From assembly GCF_050003625.1 (NCBI RefSeq), contig NC_134398.1, forward strand, positions 81,686,003 through 81,750,002: a stretch of DNA of 64,000 nucleotides, given 5' to 3'. Below the pieces are notes generated by a model. That model was given only the letters and a program-made list of their open reading frames with translations, made no database searches and was not told the DNA's origin. The DNA is from Haematobia irritans. Taxonomy: Eukaryota; Arthropoda; Insecta; Diptera; Muscidae. This document shows, piece by piece, positions 33,658 to 45,053 of this stretch (positions are counted from its first letter, which is position 1; each line of letters begins with the position of its first letter). The position numbers were made by a program, and so were the translations under genes.

Positions 33658-35606
33658 CACACAAAAAATTATCACCAAAATTTTTTCAATTAAACACTTA
33701 ATTGAATTTGGAAACGGATTCAATTAATATGTTAATTGATTCAATTAATTATTTAATCAAATCCGAATAAAAACCAATTTAAAAAATGATTGACATTTGT
33801 TACGTTTCCAATTAAAATATTAATTGATACAATCAATTTGTTAATCAATTCGGAAATAATTTTCAATTACAAACGTGATTGAAATTTTTTCCGTTTCCAA
33901 TTACACATGTGATTGATCCAATCACCTTTGTGATTGAAACTGAATAATTTTGAACAATGGAAAGAGCGAAAAGAGAACAAGAGAATGGGTATTTATTCAA
34001 CAATGTATGATGGAGAGATCAGTCTGTGGAAGTAACTCGTAACGAACGGTTGGGTTTTTGTTTTTCGCGTAAATTGAAAAACATGATTGGCGACATTCTG
34101 TCTGCTGCATTCAAAATGTGTGCATAAATATTTTGAACGCAACAACAAATCATGGCAAAGGGTTGAAATAAATAAAGTGTGCAACAACAAACGGCCACGT
34201 GGTAAAAGTTTGAAAAAAATATATGAGAGAACGCATTTGAAATTACCTGTGTTTGTGTTTTGTGGTATTGTAAAAATGGAAAACAATCTACGTTTATTGA
34301 AGGTAAGAAATTTTCCATTGAAGCCTGTTTACATTAAACGGACTAAAATATCATATTTTTTATTCATTTCTTTTAGTGACCAATTTCATTTCGTGAAATT
34401 GACCAATCAATCCCATTAACTCCATCATTTTATCAAATATATAAGAATATGTTAAAAAAGTGGGTACAGTATTGACCTTTTAAAATTATACATTTTTTTC
34501 ACTTCTAGTTTTCTTAAAACCAAGAGCGGTATGGGTTTGTTGGAAGATTCACCTTGAAGTTGCGAAGTGGAGTTGAATCCAAGTAGAGAGCAGTATATCT
34601 GGTATATAAACTAATGAGCTGAATTATGTAATGGTAAAAAAGTTCTTTCTTTTGGATTTAAAAATATGAAAAATATCAGAAAATAATAAAAATATGTATA
34701 CCAAATATTACATTGCTTTCCCATTATTTTGGTCTTTGATTGGTTCAAATTTTAATAGACGATTTTAATGTGTGGAAATTTTGGAAAGGAATTGTTACTA
34801 AAATTAAATTACCGAGCTCCTTAATACACCCTTTTATGCTAAAAGACTACAACTGCAAAAGAAGATTATAAATCTGCAACCTCGAACTAAGAATTGAACT
34901 TGATATTCTATGCAGGTAATGTTTAACAAAATTAACTTTTAATTGAACAAAATTAAATTCGAATTATTCTGTTTACTTTCAGAAAAACTAATTTAGCTTA
35001 CAGGCTGCTGATTTATTGGAAATCTAGGCGCATCTACATATTAGAAGGAACATGCTAACATGGTTATTATTATAATGATTTATATAATTTATTTTATCAC
35101 CCTATAGTAGTTATTGATAGTAATTGTATTTGTAAGTTATGTTAGAACAAAACACAAATAACAAGAACCAAATTTATTTGTCTATTGCATAATTCAAAAA
35201 ATAATAAAATATTTTCTTTTATTTCAAATAAAACTAAATACGATTTTGGGGTCGCAATATATAATTTTTTTTATCGAAATTTATAGCCAATTTCAATTAA
35301 TTATTTAATTGAATGAATCAAATATTTGATTGATTTTTGTCGCGAAATTAATTAAAATTTTAATTGATGCAATTAAAACTGTGATTGAATTTTATGTTAA
35401 AAATCAATCACGTTTTTGATTGATTCAATCACACAATTAATTGATTCCGTGACAAAAGGCAATTAAATTTTTAATTAAAAATCGTGTTGGTTTTCAATCA
35501 AAATGGGTGATTGATACTATCATTTTCGTGATTGAAGACATTTCAATTAAAAAATTATAGAATCCGCGATTTTCGTGATTGAAATCAAAAATATTTTTTT
35601 TATGTG
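33658..35606. mobile_element. ATTGATTCAATTAA-rich DNA element, copy 2 (uninterrupted)
   Basis: CACACAAAAAATTATCACC at the left, a core shared with copy 1, and a mirrored GATTGA/CGTGATTGAA array at the right ending TTATGTG, with AA on both sides. At 1.95 kb it gives the base length of the family and proves the Helitron insertion in copy 1. It lacks about 100 bp present in copy 1 (around 14650-14850, 14170-14215 and elsewhere). No coding region recognised. Confidence 0.75.
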
Positions 35607-36113
35607 AACAATCTCTAGAATATATATTTATAAAACCACAAAATATCAAAAAATAATTAGGCTTTAAGAAGTAAAATCCTGGCATTGGTCTATATAGGCA
35701 TTTTGTAAAAAATAAATCTATATAAAATAGAAACACTGCCAAAAAGATACACAAAAATCAAAATGTCGGGGTAATCAGGTAGAAAGTTTAGATGTTAAAA
35801 AATATAATGTGTCGGATATATGAAACATATTTAAACTGCCAAAAAATAGCACGGGCTGAATTTCAAATAATCACTTCCATACAACAGATGACAGCGATTC
35901 TCAAGTAATTATGCAGGTCTATCTCAAAATCTGGGAAATTTCCGCATTTATTTATGGATCTCAAAATAACTCTAAATTCGAAATTTATGAAAAATCTTAA
36001 GAAAATTTTAGACTGGGAAAATTTTCTTAAAACAAATCGGAAGTTGGGTTTATATGTAGGTGCTATATTACAAAATTGTCCGGTATGACCCATCTTCGAA
36101 CTCGACATGCCTG
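35607..36113. mobile_element. Probable fragment of the second DINE-like family
   Basis: The right part (36040-36113) holds CATCTTCGAACTCGACATGCC, close to the inverted CCAAGTTCGAAGATGGGC at about 7350. It is cut by copy 3 of the CACGCAGAGAAG repeat. The left part (35607-36000) is AT-rich and unassigned. Confidence 0.4.
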
Positions 36114-37225
36114 CACGCAGAGAAGAAACATGATTGTCACAATCATATTCGAAGAGCAAAATAATATGATAGGAGCTATTTTTGGGGCGACCATGTAACA
36201 TTTTAACCTGCAACCATGTTGGCTCAGTGAACATGCTTCTAAGAAAAATATAATTGTCCTCATCTAAAATGTTATTATATTGATAAAAAGAATTTTGTTT
36301 GAATGAAAAGACAATAGTCACTGTTTATGATTAACACACCCGAATGAAAATCATCCACACTATTTGAGTATTTGTAAGTTACTAATTTATTATGAAAAAT
36401 ATCAATCCTTATATACTACTTAGAACTACGTACAAACTAACATAAGATAAACAGAGAACCAGCAATAACGATGATTAGAAACAAGTTCATAAAAAGGTCA
36501 TAAAACATCTGCAACCATAATGAATCGGGCATGTGTATACACGCATGCGTACCATTAGTTATGTATAGATAAGCGACATGTCTTTTCCTATCATAAAACA
36601 TCGTGTGTGGGAAAACCCAATAATGGATAAATAGCGAAGCAAAATGCTCGTCCTTGTCAAACATAAACACTGATATAACGCACATGTGGTACACACATGT
36701 TACTGACTACCTAACACTCTGTTCTTATCGTCTAGACTACATATCTGTATCAGTGACAGAACTGTATTTGTTTAGAAAACTACCAATAGTAAATTGCCAT
36801 AATCGAACCTAACCAAATTTACAAAATATTATGTTTAGAAATCTAAACAGTCACGAGTTCAAATATTATGGTATTCATTAAAAATGTTTTTCTCCTAGTT
36901 AAAAGAACATGGTCACAACCTAAAATGTTTTGATCTTTATGAAAAAACTTTTTTTCATCGTCGAAAAAAGGACGCCACTTGAGAAAAGAAAACACAAAAT
37001 TAACTTTATTTGTTTGTTCTTATTTATTTATAAACTAATTCATTGTTTATTTGTGTTTATAATGCCGTTCAAGCAAACGTCATATATTTTTACACACTCT
37101 ATTTTATTTCAATTTCAACAATAAGTAATTATTCCATATTTACATCGTTTCCATCAAATGTACCAACGCAGACATCATGTAACTGCAAATTAAAATAAAT
37201 GATCCATATAGCAAAATGCAGAACA
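36114..37225 (+). mobile_element. CACGCAGAGAAG-type repeat, copy 3, with solo LTR
   Basis: Begins CACGCAGAGAAGAAACATG, preceded by TG, and follows copies 1 and 2 through the ACATGGTCACAACC block. Split by the solo LTR at 36322-36849 and truncated on the right by DINE-like copy c at about 37226. Confidence 0.65.
36322..36849 (-). mobile_element. Solo LTR with 5-bp target duplication
   Basis: 528 bp with TGTTTA...TAAACA ends and a perfect 5-bp duplication GTCAC (36317-36321 and 36850-36854). Comparison with copies 1 and 2 of the host repeat shows the empty site. On the minus strand, AGTATATAAGG and then CATAATAAATTAG look like TATA box and polyadenylation signal, setting the orientation. A 5-bp duplication suggests BEL/Pao or Copia type; no internal sequence remains. 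Confidence 0.85.
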
Positions 37226-37427
37226 AACAAGTATATACGGCCGTAAGTTCGGCCAGGCCGAATTTTATGTTCCCTCCACCATGGATTGCGTAGAAACTTC
37301 TACGAAAGACTGTCATCCACAAATTTCAACTCACTCATTTCACTCAAATTTCAACCAGATCGGATTAATTGTGCTTCTTCAAAAGGCACTGGAGGTCAAA
37401 TCTGGCGATCGATTTATATGGGAGCTA

Positions 37428-38397
37428 CACGGATGAAAAAGACTGTTTTTCATATGTTTGGCTATAAACATTATATGTTTGGAACACAAATTTTTAAACA
37501 CAATATTTTTGAGTGCAAGCATATAATGTTCATAAACTAGCATTACATGTTTGGGACATATATGTTAATATGTTAGAACATATTATGTTTGGGACATAAA
37601 ATGTTTGTAAATATAATATGCTTGGATGCAAACATATATTAATTTAGAAATAGTCTATAAACATATATGTGTTTAGTAGCTTGGAGCGCTATTTAACAGG
37701 GAGCGATATTGAATTAAGTTGGTGGTTGTTGCTTGTTATTACAAAATTTACATTGTATTTTTCCTTGGGCAATTGATCAGCTTCTTCTTTGATCCTTACA
37801 AACTGTGTGATCCGCTGTTCGAATCCCCGTCCGGCAAAAGGTAAAATTAAAATAAAAAAAAAATTGAATAATTTCTTCTACAATGTTTGTATTACAGAAA
37901 AAGGTGCTAAGAACTAAAAAATGTCTTGGAAGTGAGAAAGATGTGGGGGAATATACAATTAGGCAGAAACAAAATTTTGAGCATTCAGGTCGAAAACCTA
38001 TGTTGTTAGCACCTATATTACCTGTTTATTTTCATAATTCACTATGATTGTAAATATATAAATAAATAAATAAAATTTTGAGCACAATATTGTTTGGGAG
38101 AATTTTTTTAAGCATATAATATTTTTGGGTGCAAAATGCTTCCAAACATATTATATGTTCACAAAATAACATATTGTTTTTTGGAAGACAACATTATTGA
38201 ATTTGGATGCAAAAATACAAAATGTTTGGAACTTAGACTACCCACACATATATTGTTTAGACCAATATGCTTTCAAACATACTATATATTGGAAGAGATC
38301 AAACATATAAATGTTTGGGCAATACCCAAAAATGTATATGCTTGAAGCAAAATATGTTTGGGAGTATATGTTACAGAAGCGATTTTTTGTGAGCGTG
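37428..38397. mobile_element. 970-bp TA-target element carrying TTCATATG repeat and a SINE piece
   Basis: Flanked by TA (37426-37427 and 38398-38399) inside a 153-bp unit; ends CACGGATGAAAAAG and TTTTTTGTGAGCGTG. Interior has many AACATAT/ATGTTTGG motifs like the TTCATATG family. At 37690-38000 lies separate DNA with a tRNA B-box. Confidence 0.65.
37800..37990 (+). mobile_element. tRNA-like SINE fragment
   Basis: GCTGTTCGAATCCCC is an RNA polymerase III B-box, followed by CGTCCGGCAAAAGG, ATTACAGAAAAAGGTGC and TGAGAAAGATGTG. The body matches the minus strand of 39720-39850 and 44240-44370, which is the left module of the composite MITE. The A-box side is degenerate. Confidence 0.6.
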
Positions 38398-39511
38398 TAT
38401 AAATAATTATGGACTGATAGGAACCAATTCCTGTATGGTTTTTGGATACCATATACTAACATCACGTACCAAATTTAAACCGAATGGGAAGAATTTTGCT
38501 CTTCCAAGGTGCTCCTGGGGTCAAATCTGGGGATCGGTTTATATGGGGCCTATATATAATTATAAACCGATATCGACCAATTTTTGCATGGGTGTTTGAG
38601 GCCATATATTAACATCGCGTACCAAATTTCAACTGAATCAGATGAATTTTGGTCTTCCAAGAGGCTCCGGAGGTCAAATCTGGTGATCGGTTTATATGGG
38701 GGCTATATATAATTATGGACCGATATGGACCAATTTTTGCATGGTCATTAGAGACCATATACTAACATCATGTACCAAATTTAAGCCGGATCGGATGAAA
38801 TTTGTTTCTCTTAGAGGCTCTGCAAGCCAAATCGGGGGATCGGTTTATATGGGGGCTATATATAATTATGGACCGATATGGACCAATTTTTGCATGGTCA
38901 TTAGAGATCATATACTAACATCATGTACCAAATTTCAGCCGGATCGGATGAAATTTGTTTCTCTTAGAGGCTCTGCAAGCCAAATCGGGGGATCGGTTTA
39001 TATGGGGGCTATATATAATTATTGACCGATATGGACCAATTTTTGCATGGTTGTTAGAGACCATATACTAACATCATGTACCGAATTTCAGCCGAATCGG
39101 ATGAAATTTGTTTCTCTTAGAGGCTCTGCAAGCCAAATAGGGGGATCGGTTTATATGGGGGCTATATATAATTATGGACCGATATGGACCAATTTTTGCA
39201 TGGTTGTTAGAGACCATATACTAACACCATGTACCAAATTTCAGCCGGATCGGATGAAATTTGCTTCTCTTAGAGGCCTCGCAAGCCAAATTAGGGGGTC
39301 CGTTTATATGGGGGCTATACGTAAAAGTGGACCGATATGGCCCATTTGCAATACCATCCGACCTACATCAATAACAACTACTTGTGACAAGTTTCAAGTC
39401 GATAGCTTGTTTCGTTCGGAAGTTAGCGTGATTTCAACAGACGGACGGACATGCTCAGATCGACTCAGAATTTCACCACGACCCAAAATATATGCTCTTT
39501 ATGGGGTCTTA

Positions 39512-40431
39512 CACGCAAAAAAATAATTCTTTCCTCCCAAACGAAATTTTAGACAAACAAAGTTCGTTTCTCATTTGCTTTTCGCTGTAAGGAAGTGTAT
39601 TTGGAAGAAAAGTATATACTTTTTGTGATAAACGTTTATTCTTTTCCAGGATGTAAAAACAATTTCATAAAGACTAGCTCAAAAAAAAAACATTATTTTC
39701 TTGCTAATTGCATTGTCCCTCACATCTTTCTCACATCCACGAGGATTTTTAGTTCTTAACACCTTTTCCTGTAATACCAACAATGTAGAACAAATTATAC
39801 GATTTTATAAATTTTTAAAATTTTTTTACCTTTCGCCTGGACGGAGAATCGAACCGCGGACCATGCACATTGTAAGCCAACACACTAACCACTGAGCTAT
39901 GTACCTGTTATGGTCATCAATAGATAAATATCCATATAAGTTATATTTATATAGCATAGCTTGCGGCGCCCACGAACCGAATAAACAAAGTTTATTTACC
40001 GGAAAAAACATTTAGTTTGGCACCGTGGAGCAGTGGTAGCTACGTCCGACTCTCATGCCAAGGGTCGTGGGTTCGATCCCTGCTTCGGCTAAAGTTTTTT
40101 TTTTTGCTTTTGTTTTTTTTACATATATTCCAGATATATTCGGAAGATTCCGAAAAAATGTTCAACATTGCATTGTACTATATTAAATTTTGAACTGTAA
40201 AATGTGTCTTATTAAAGACCTAAAGTCAGAAAAGAACAGTGTTTGATATAAACGAAATGGACTGTGTTGTTATTTCAAAAATAACTTTTTTTATTGAAAA
40301 AAATAAAAATTTTGTAACAAACGAATTTTTTTGGTGATAAAAGTTTAAAATTTTCGAAGCAATTCAAAAAACTCTAACAAAAGAAAAACGTTTTCGGTAC
40401 ACGTTTTCCAAACGTTTTTTTTCTTTGCGTG
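39512..40431. mobile_element. Composite TA-target MITE with two divergent tRNA-like modules, copy 1
   Basis: 920 bp, ends CACGCAAAAAAATAATTC and TTTTTTCTTTGCGTG, flanked by TA (39510-39511 and 40432-40433). Module 1 on the minus strand (about 39908 downward): TAGCTCAGTGGTTAGTG (A-box) and GCGGTTCGATTCTCC (B-box). Module 2 on the plus strand (40018-40092): CCGTGGAGCAGTGGTAG and GGTTCGATCCC. About 110 bp separate the two heads. A second copy is at 44050-44904. No protein. These are not intact tRNA genes because the stems pair only partly. Confidence 0.8.
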
Positions 40432-40639
40432 TAGAGCAATATTTCGATGTGTTACAAACGGAATGACAAAGTTAATATACCCCCACCCTATGGTGGAGGG
40501 TATAAAAATGGGCATCCGTCTATATTTAAACTGGAATTATTTTCAGAACGATTTATTAAATTTATTCATGCCGCGAATTCAAGCGCATCAAGAAAAGTCA
40601 ACGGTTTTATAAGTAGTATGAACTACCTCGCGGGACAAT

Positions 40640-40990
40640 TGAACTAAATTGAACTCCACATTTTGACATTTCCACAAAGCATTGTTAAAACCATGAACTT
40701 TTAATGCCCTGTTGTACTTTTTAACTGCAGTTCACGTGAAAATAATACCTAAAAGTAAAGGCGAAAATCATTGGCGCCAAATAATGACCGTTTTAACCAT
40801 ATAGTAGTTCATTCATACTATTTTTGGGAATCGCACGAAAATGTTCTTTTGCTTTAGTTCATATTGAACTTATGTGTATGGTCATTGAACTTTATACCCA
40901 CGTTTAGTTCATAAAATGTTTGATAAATACTTAAAAAAAGTTAATTTAACTACTAGCAAATAATTTTTTTGCAATAAAATTATGTTAAAT
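40640..40990 (-). mobile_element. Fragment of the 510-bp MITE family
   Basis: Matches 11153-11662 in reverse orientation: GGCGCCAA, CCATATAGTAGTTCATTC and CGTTTAGTTCATAAAATG. It sits at the point where the left arm of the inverted duplication loses about 1 kb relative to the right arm. Confidence 0.65.
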
Positions 40991-41463
40991 TTAGCGTTAG
41001 AAGATGCCATAAACCATTATTACATAAATGAGCCGTCCTTTCTGAACATAGTTTGACGGTCCGGAAAATGGAGAGTAAAAGAAGAAAATATGGGGGATTA
41101 TACATTCTCTTTGATTTTCATATTCACAATTTGAACATTTTTATAGTCCAGATAATTTATAAATAAATTAATGATTCAAATGTTTATATTTGTATACAAA
41201 ATTACAATTTGCTCTTTAAGGCCGATATATCGCGCTAAAATTGCCATTTTTCACCGTTACTTTTCTTTATAAATCATTTTAAAGAAAATAAATAATTTAA
41301 TAAATAATTTTCACCTTTAACAAAATACAAAACAAACTGGCACAAATTTTTGAAATTGAGTTCGAGTTTAGCCGCTGAAATCGAAATCAAATCTATAAAA
41401 GCAGAATGAAATTATAACTTTTTTGGCACGTTTTATTATAACTTTATCGGGAATAGCCCAAAG

Positions 41464-42175
41464 CAGGGATGGAAAATGCAGTACTATAGTACTTTTTTCA
41501 ATACTTTTTCGCCTTGGTCAGTACCGTAGTACCCCCGCGAATGATTTAGTACCTTTTTTGTAGACATTTTTGAGCCGTTATCAAATGTATGGTACAATGG
41601 TTTTGACATAATATTTTAATATTTTGAGACAGTCTTTAACAAACTTATTTGCTATTAGTCTTTTTTCAAATTTGGCTAAGCAGACATGCGGGACGAAAAT
41701 CTCGATTTTTATAAAAGCCATTACAGTCACGGTCGAAACTTGAGAGAAAAATAATCTACCAACATTTGGAGAAAATCTTACCAAAAACTATCAAAAAATA
41801 TATTATTTTGCAAAAATTAATTTCTTCAGAAAGTTTTGTCAAAGTTTTATTTCTACAGAAAATATTGTCAAAATGTGTTCTTTTGGAGAATTTTTGGCAA
41901 AAATTTCTTTTTTTTTATTTTTTGTCAACATTTTATTTCTATAGAAAATTTTGCCAAAACTTTATCTCTGTAGAAAATTTTCTATGGAAAATTTTGTCAA
42001 AATTTAATTTTTATAGACAATTTTGTCAAAATTTTATTTCTATAGAAAATTTTGTAAAAATTTTATTTTCGAAAAAAATTTTATGAAATTTTTATTTCTA
42101 TAGAAATAAAAATTTTATTTCTAAAGGAGCCCTTGACAATAATTTTCCAATAGAATACAATTTTTAAGAAAGCAC
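41464..42175 (-). mobile_element. Non-autonomous hAT, copy 2, rearranged
   Basis: Starts CAGGGATGGAAAATGC and follows the reverse complement of 30477-31169, including the 30-bp minisatellite (41810-42110). The last 60 bp or so (ACAATTTTTAAGAAAGC ... TTTTTTGAGCG) are in the opposite orientation to that expected, and the flanking DNA of the arm is deleted, so no 8-bp duplication remains. Confidence 0.7.
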
Positions 42176-42611
42176 AAATAAGGTTTTTTTTGAGCGATTA
42201 CTTTTCTTTAATAATGTATTTTAAGGAATACAAACTTTGTGAAAATTGCTTTGGGCTTTTCCCCATCAAGTTATAAAAAAATTTTCAACAAATATGTATA
42301 ATTTTATGCCTTTTTCTTACTGATTTAGTTTTCACTTTAGCGATTTTAGCGGCTAAACTCGAACTTAGTACCCACCTATAAAGCGAACTTAATACGCACC
42401 TTTAATCAATACTTCAGAAATGTTTTAAAACATATTAAGAAACTAAAAATTAACATATTAAACATTATATATTTCAGAAATCCGATCGCACCACGAGGCA
42501 CAACATTTATTATTAAAAGGTAAGAAAAATTTGTTGTAACCATAGTAACAATAAATAACATTACCCTTTCTTTAAGAAATAAAAGTAGTTCAAGAAACAA
42601 ACCAAAAACTG

Positions 42612-43052
42612 TTGCGGAGAGTTATGGAGGAAATAAAGTTAATTAATTCATCGGCGCATCCGTTCAAGAAAACATCGGTTATACCAAAAACTCCATTCTC
42701 GTCAAAGAACCAATTTGAAGATTTCGAAAAGTCCATTCAAAAATCAGAAAATACTTTTATCGCTTTTGTGGAGGAGCTTGCATCGGAGACTTTTAACAGC
42801 TCCGTTACTTTTGTGAAGACATCCTGGAGACATCTTATTTCTGATGAAGTAGCCCAACAAATTTCTTGGCAGGGTACTCTAACTAAGAGTCCTGTTCGAC
42901 CCCTCTCAACAACACTTACAATAAAGCAAGTTTATTTCAAAAAGTATCCGATGGGAAACGATGAAGAATTTCAAAAGACATGTATTTCCTTTTTCCAACA
43001 CGCAAGTACCAGACTTAAAAAACGAAAGTCATACAAGCCGAAAGAAAAATAA
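42612..43052 (+). CDS. DUF4806-type protein, left-arm copy
   Basis: 146 codons, differing from the right-arm copy at 47098-47541 by about four residues. The C-terminal half reads FEDFEKSIQKSENTF, then VAQQISWQGTLTK, and FFQHASTRLKKRKS. This fits the DUF4806 pattern (acidic E/L helix, S-W-x-G, terminal helix with R-x-KKR) known from the C-termini of many insect proteins of unknown role. The start ATG may be internal: the frame is preceded by an intron-like stretch. Basic C-terminus (KKRKSYKPKEK) is compatible with nucleic-acid binding. Here the transposase part of the element is missing. Confidence 0.6.
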   Translation: MRRVMEEIKLINSSAHPFKKTSVIPKTPFSSKNQFEDFEKSIQKSENTFIAFVEELASETFNSSVTFVKTSWRHLISDEVAQQISWQGTLTKSPVRPLSTTLTIKQVYFKKYPMGNDEEFQKTCISFFQHASTRLKKRKSYKPKEK

Positions 43053-44049
43053 TCCTTAGAATCAATGTTCGATGATTCTGCTTTAATAGAATTTATTCCA
43101 CTTTAAATGGTATATTAGTATAAAAGTTAATATTTGTTTTACATACTTTTTTTAAGCTTAGATGAACGTTTTAACCAAAAATTGAAACATTCGTTCAAAA
43201 TACATAAAAAGACTTTCAAAAGCTTTGAGCTTATTAATATATATATAAACTTCCACCCATCGAATGGAAATATCGATACATAATGTAGTATAAAACTAAT
43301 AATACATTTAATGGTAATATCAAATATCCATAAATATGCATACGTATATTTTAAAAAAAGCATATGTATGTATACATCTTAATACGTAGTACAAATTTAT
43401 GAATTTCATTATATGTCAAAGAGAAACTAGGAACATGTTTCATTTCATTTCATTTTACAAATGTGATCATTTTACAGAAATAATGGATTTTAGAAAATAT
43501 AAAAATAAATACGAAATTTGTGTTTTAATACTATTGAAAATTCTTTAACTTTTATTGACTTCCGTGTAGAATATTGCTTAAGATCATATGGCAAGAAAGA
43601 ATATTTTCAACTGGAAAATTATTATAATTTAATGCAAACAAAATCATGTTCAATTCGAATTTTTATTGAAAATGCTACGAAGCCAATAACACTTTGTATT
43701 TTTTTCAAAAAAATTTCAACATGAGTATGTTTTTGTTTTCATTTATTTGTAATTATTTTTCATTTTAAAATCGTTAGCTTTGATATCAGATTCAACTTAA
43801 AAGAACCTTGTTCTCTTATTTATTGATAACCATTTTCAAATTTGTAAACATTTACATTCTTGTTGATTTTAGGTGTTTCTCAACTCAACATTTATTGTTG
43901 AGAAATTATTAATTATGAGTTGAAAATTACTGTTGAGGGTAATGTCTGTTTTTTGTTGAGAACGCGATTTTCTCAACAATTTCTCAACTTGAATATTACC
44001 CTAATTCTTTGAAAAATTATTGAAATTTTGCATTTTTCAAACGTTTGTG

Positions 44050-44904
44050 CACGCAAAAAAATAATTCTTTCCTCCCAAACGAAATTTTAGACAAACAAAG
44101 TTCGTTTCTCATTTGCTTTTCGCTGTAAGGAAGTGTATTTGGAAGAAAAGTATATACTTTTTGTGATAAACGTTTATTCTTTTCCAGGATGTAAAAACAA
44201 TTTCATAAAGACTAACTCAAAAAATTTTTTTTTCTGGCTAATTGCATTTTCCCTCACATCTTTCTCACTTCCACGAAGATTTTTAGTTCTTAGCACCTTT
44301 TTCTGTAATACAAACAATGTAGAAGAAATTATACGATTTTATAAATTTTTAAAATTTTTTTACCTTTCGCCTGGACGGAGAATCGAACCGCGGACCATGC
44401 ACATTGTAAGTCAACACACTAACCACTGAGCTATGTACCTGTTATGGTCATCAAGAGATAAATATCCATATAAGTTATATTTATATAGCATAGCTTGCGG
44501 CGCCCACGAACCGAATAAACAAAGTTTATTTAACAGAAACAAACATTTAGTTTGGCACCGTGGAGCAGTGGTTGCTACGTCTGACTCTCATGCCAAGGGT
44601 CGTGGGTTCGATCCCTGCTTCGACCAAAGTTTTTTTTTTTTACATACATTCTACATATGTTCGGAAGATTCCGAAAAAAATGTTCAACATTATTACATTG
44701 TTCTATATTAAATTTTGAACTGTAAAATGTGTTTTATGAAAGACCAAAAGTGAGAAAAGAAGAGTGTTTGATATAAACGAAATGGACTCTGTTGTTGTTT
44801 CAAAAATAACTTTTTTTATTGAAAAAATAAAAACTTTGTAACAAACGAATTTTTTTGGTGATAAAAGTTTACACGTTTTCCAAACGTTTTTTTTTCTTTG
44901 CGTG
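44050..44904. mobile_element. Composite MITE with two divergent tRNA-like modules, copy 2
   Basis: Same layout as 39512-40431, flanked by TG (44048-44049 and 44905-44906). Comparison with the uninterrupted mirror sequence at 46092-46115 proves a 2-bp TG duplication. It is inserted only 9 bp inside the CACTA-like terminus. A-box and B-box motifs are kept in both modules (about 44440 down to 44380, and 44557-44625). Confidence 0.85.
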
Positions 44905-45053
44905 TGTTTATTGGGATTAGATCGACTTTTAACTTAATAAAATATACTAGCTAAATTGTTGACAAAAATGTATGTTAGTGGATTTTACCTGGGTACATAC
45001 TGTTTGTTACACTCAATATGGTGTAGATCTTGTTGTTGTTGTTTTTTCATTTA

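Larger units (their letters stand above)
37226..40508 (+). mobile_element. DINE-1/mini-me-like element, copy c
   Basis: Runs from AACAAGTATATACGGCCG to GGTGGAGGGTATAAAAA. It contains 153-bp units at about 38400-39350 (with consecutive in-frame units), a short GACGGACGGAC at 39440, and two nested elements, 37428-38397 and 39512-40431, each flanked by TA. The insert positions are confirmed by the uninterrupted copy e (59131-61429). Confidence 0.7.
40503..45053. repeat. Left arm of a large inverted duplication
   Basis: 40999-45053 is the reverse complement of 45951-48598, apart from insertions and deletions; 40509-40568 further matches 49672-49737 inverted. The arm carries a plus-strand DUF4806 gene, the outer end of a CACTA-like element (44905-44915), and about 138 bp of DNA outside that end, all mirrored in the right arm. 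Inserts unique to this arm are the hAT at 41464-42175 and the composite MITE at 44050-44904. Confidence 0.85.

Noticed and set aside
35863..36321. 152-codon minus-strand frame as a gene
   Set aside because: Spans the junction between a DINE-like fragment and the CACGCAGAGAAG repeat; no motif.
38696..39526. Plus-strand frames of 109 and 159 codons in DINE-like copy c
   Set aside because: Same array effect; the second frame runs through the GGAC microsatellite into the terminal hairpin region.
39830..40092. Two genuine tRNA genes facing apart
   Set aside because: A and B boxes are good, but acceptor and T stems pair only partly, the sequences recur inside a MITE, and no clear anticodon arm of seven-base loop forms.
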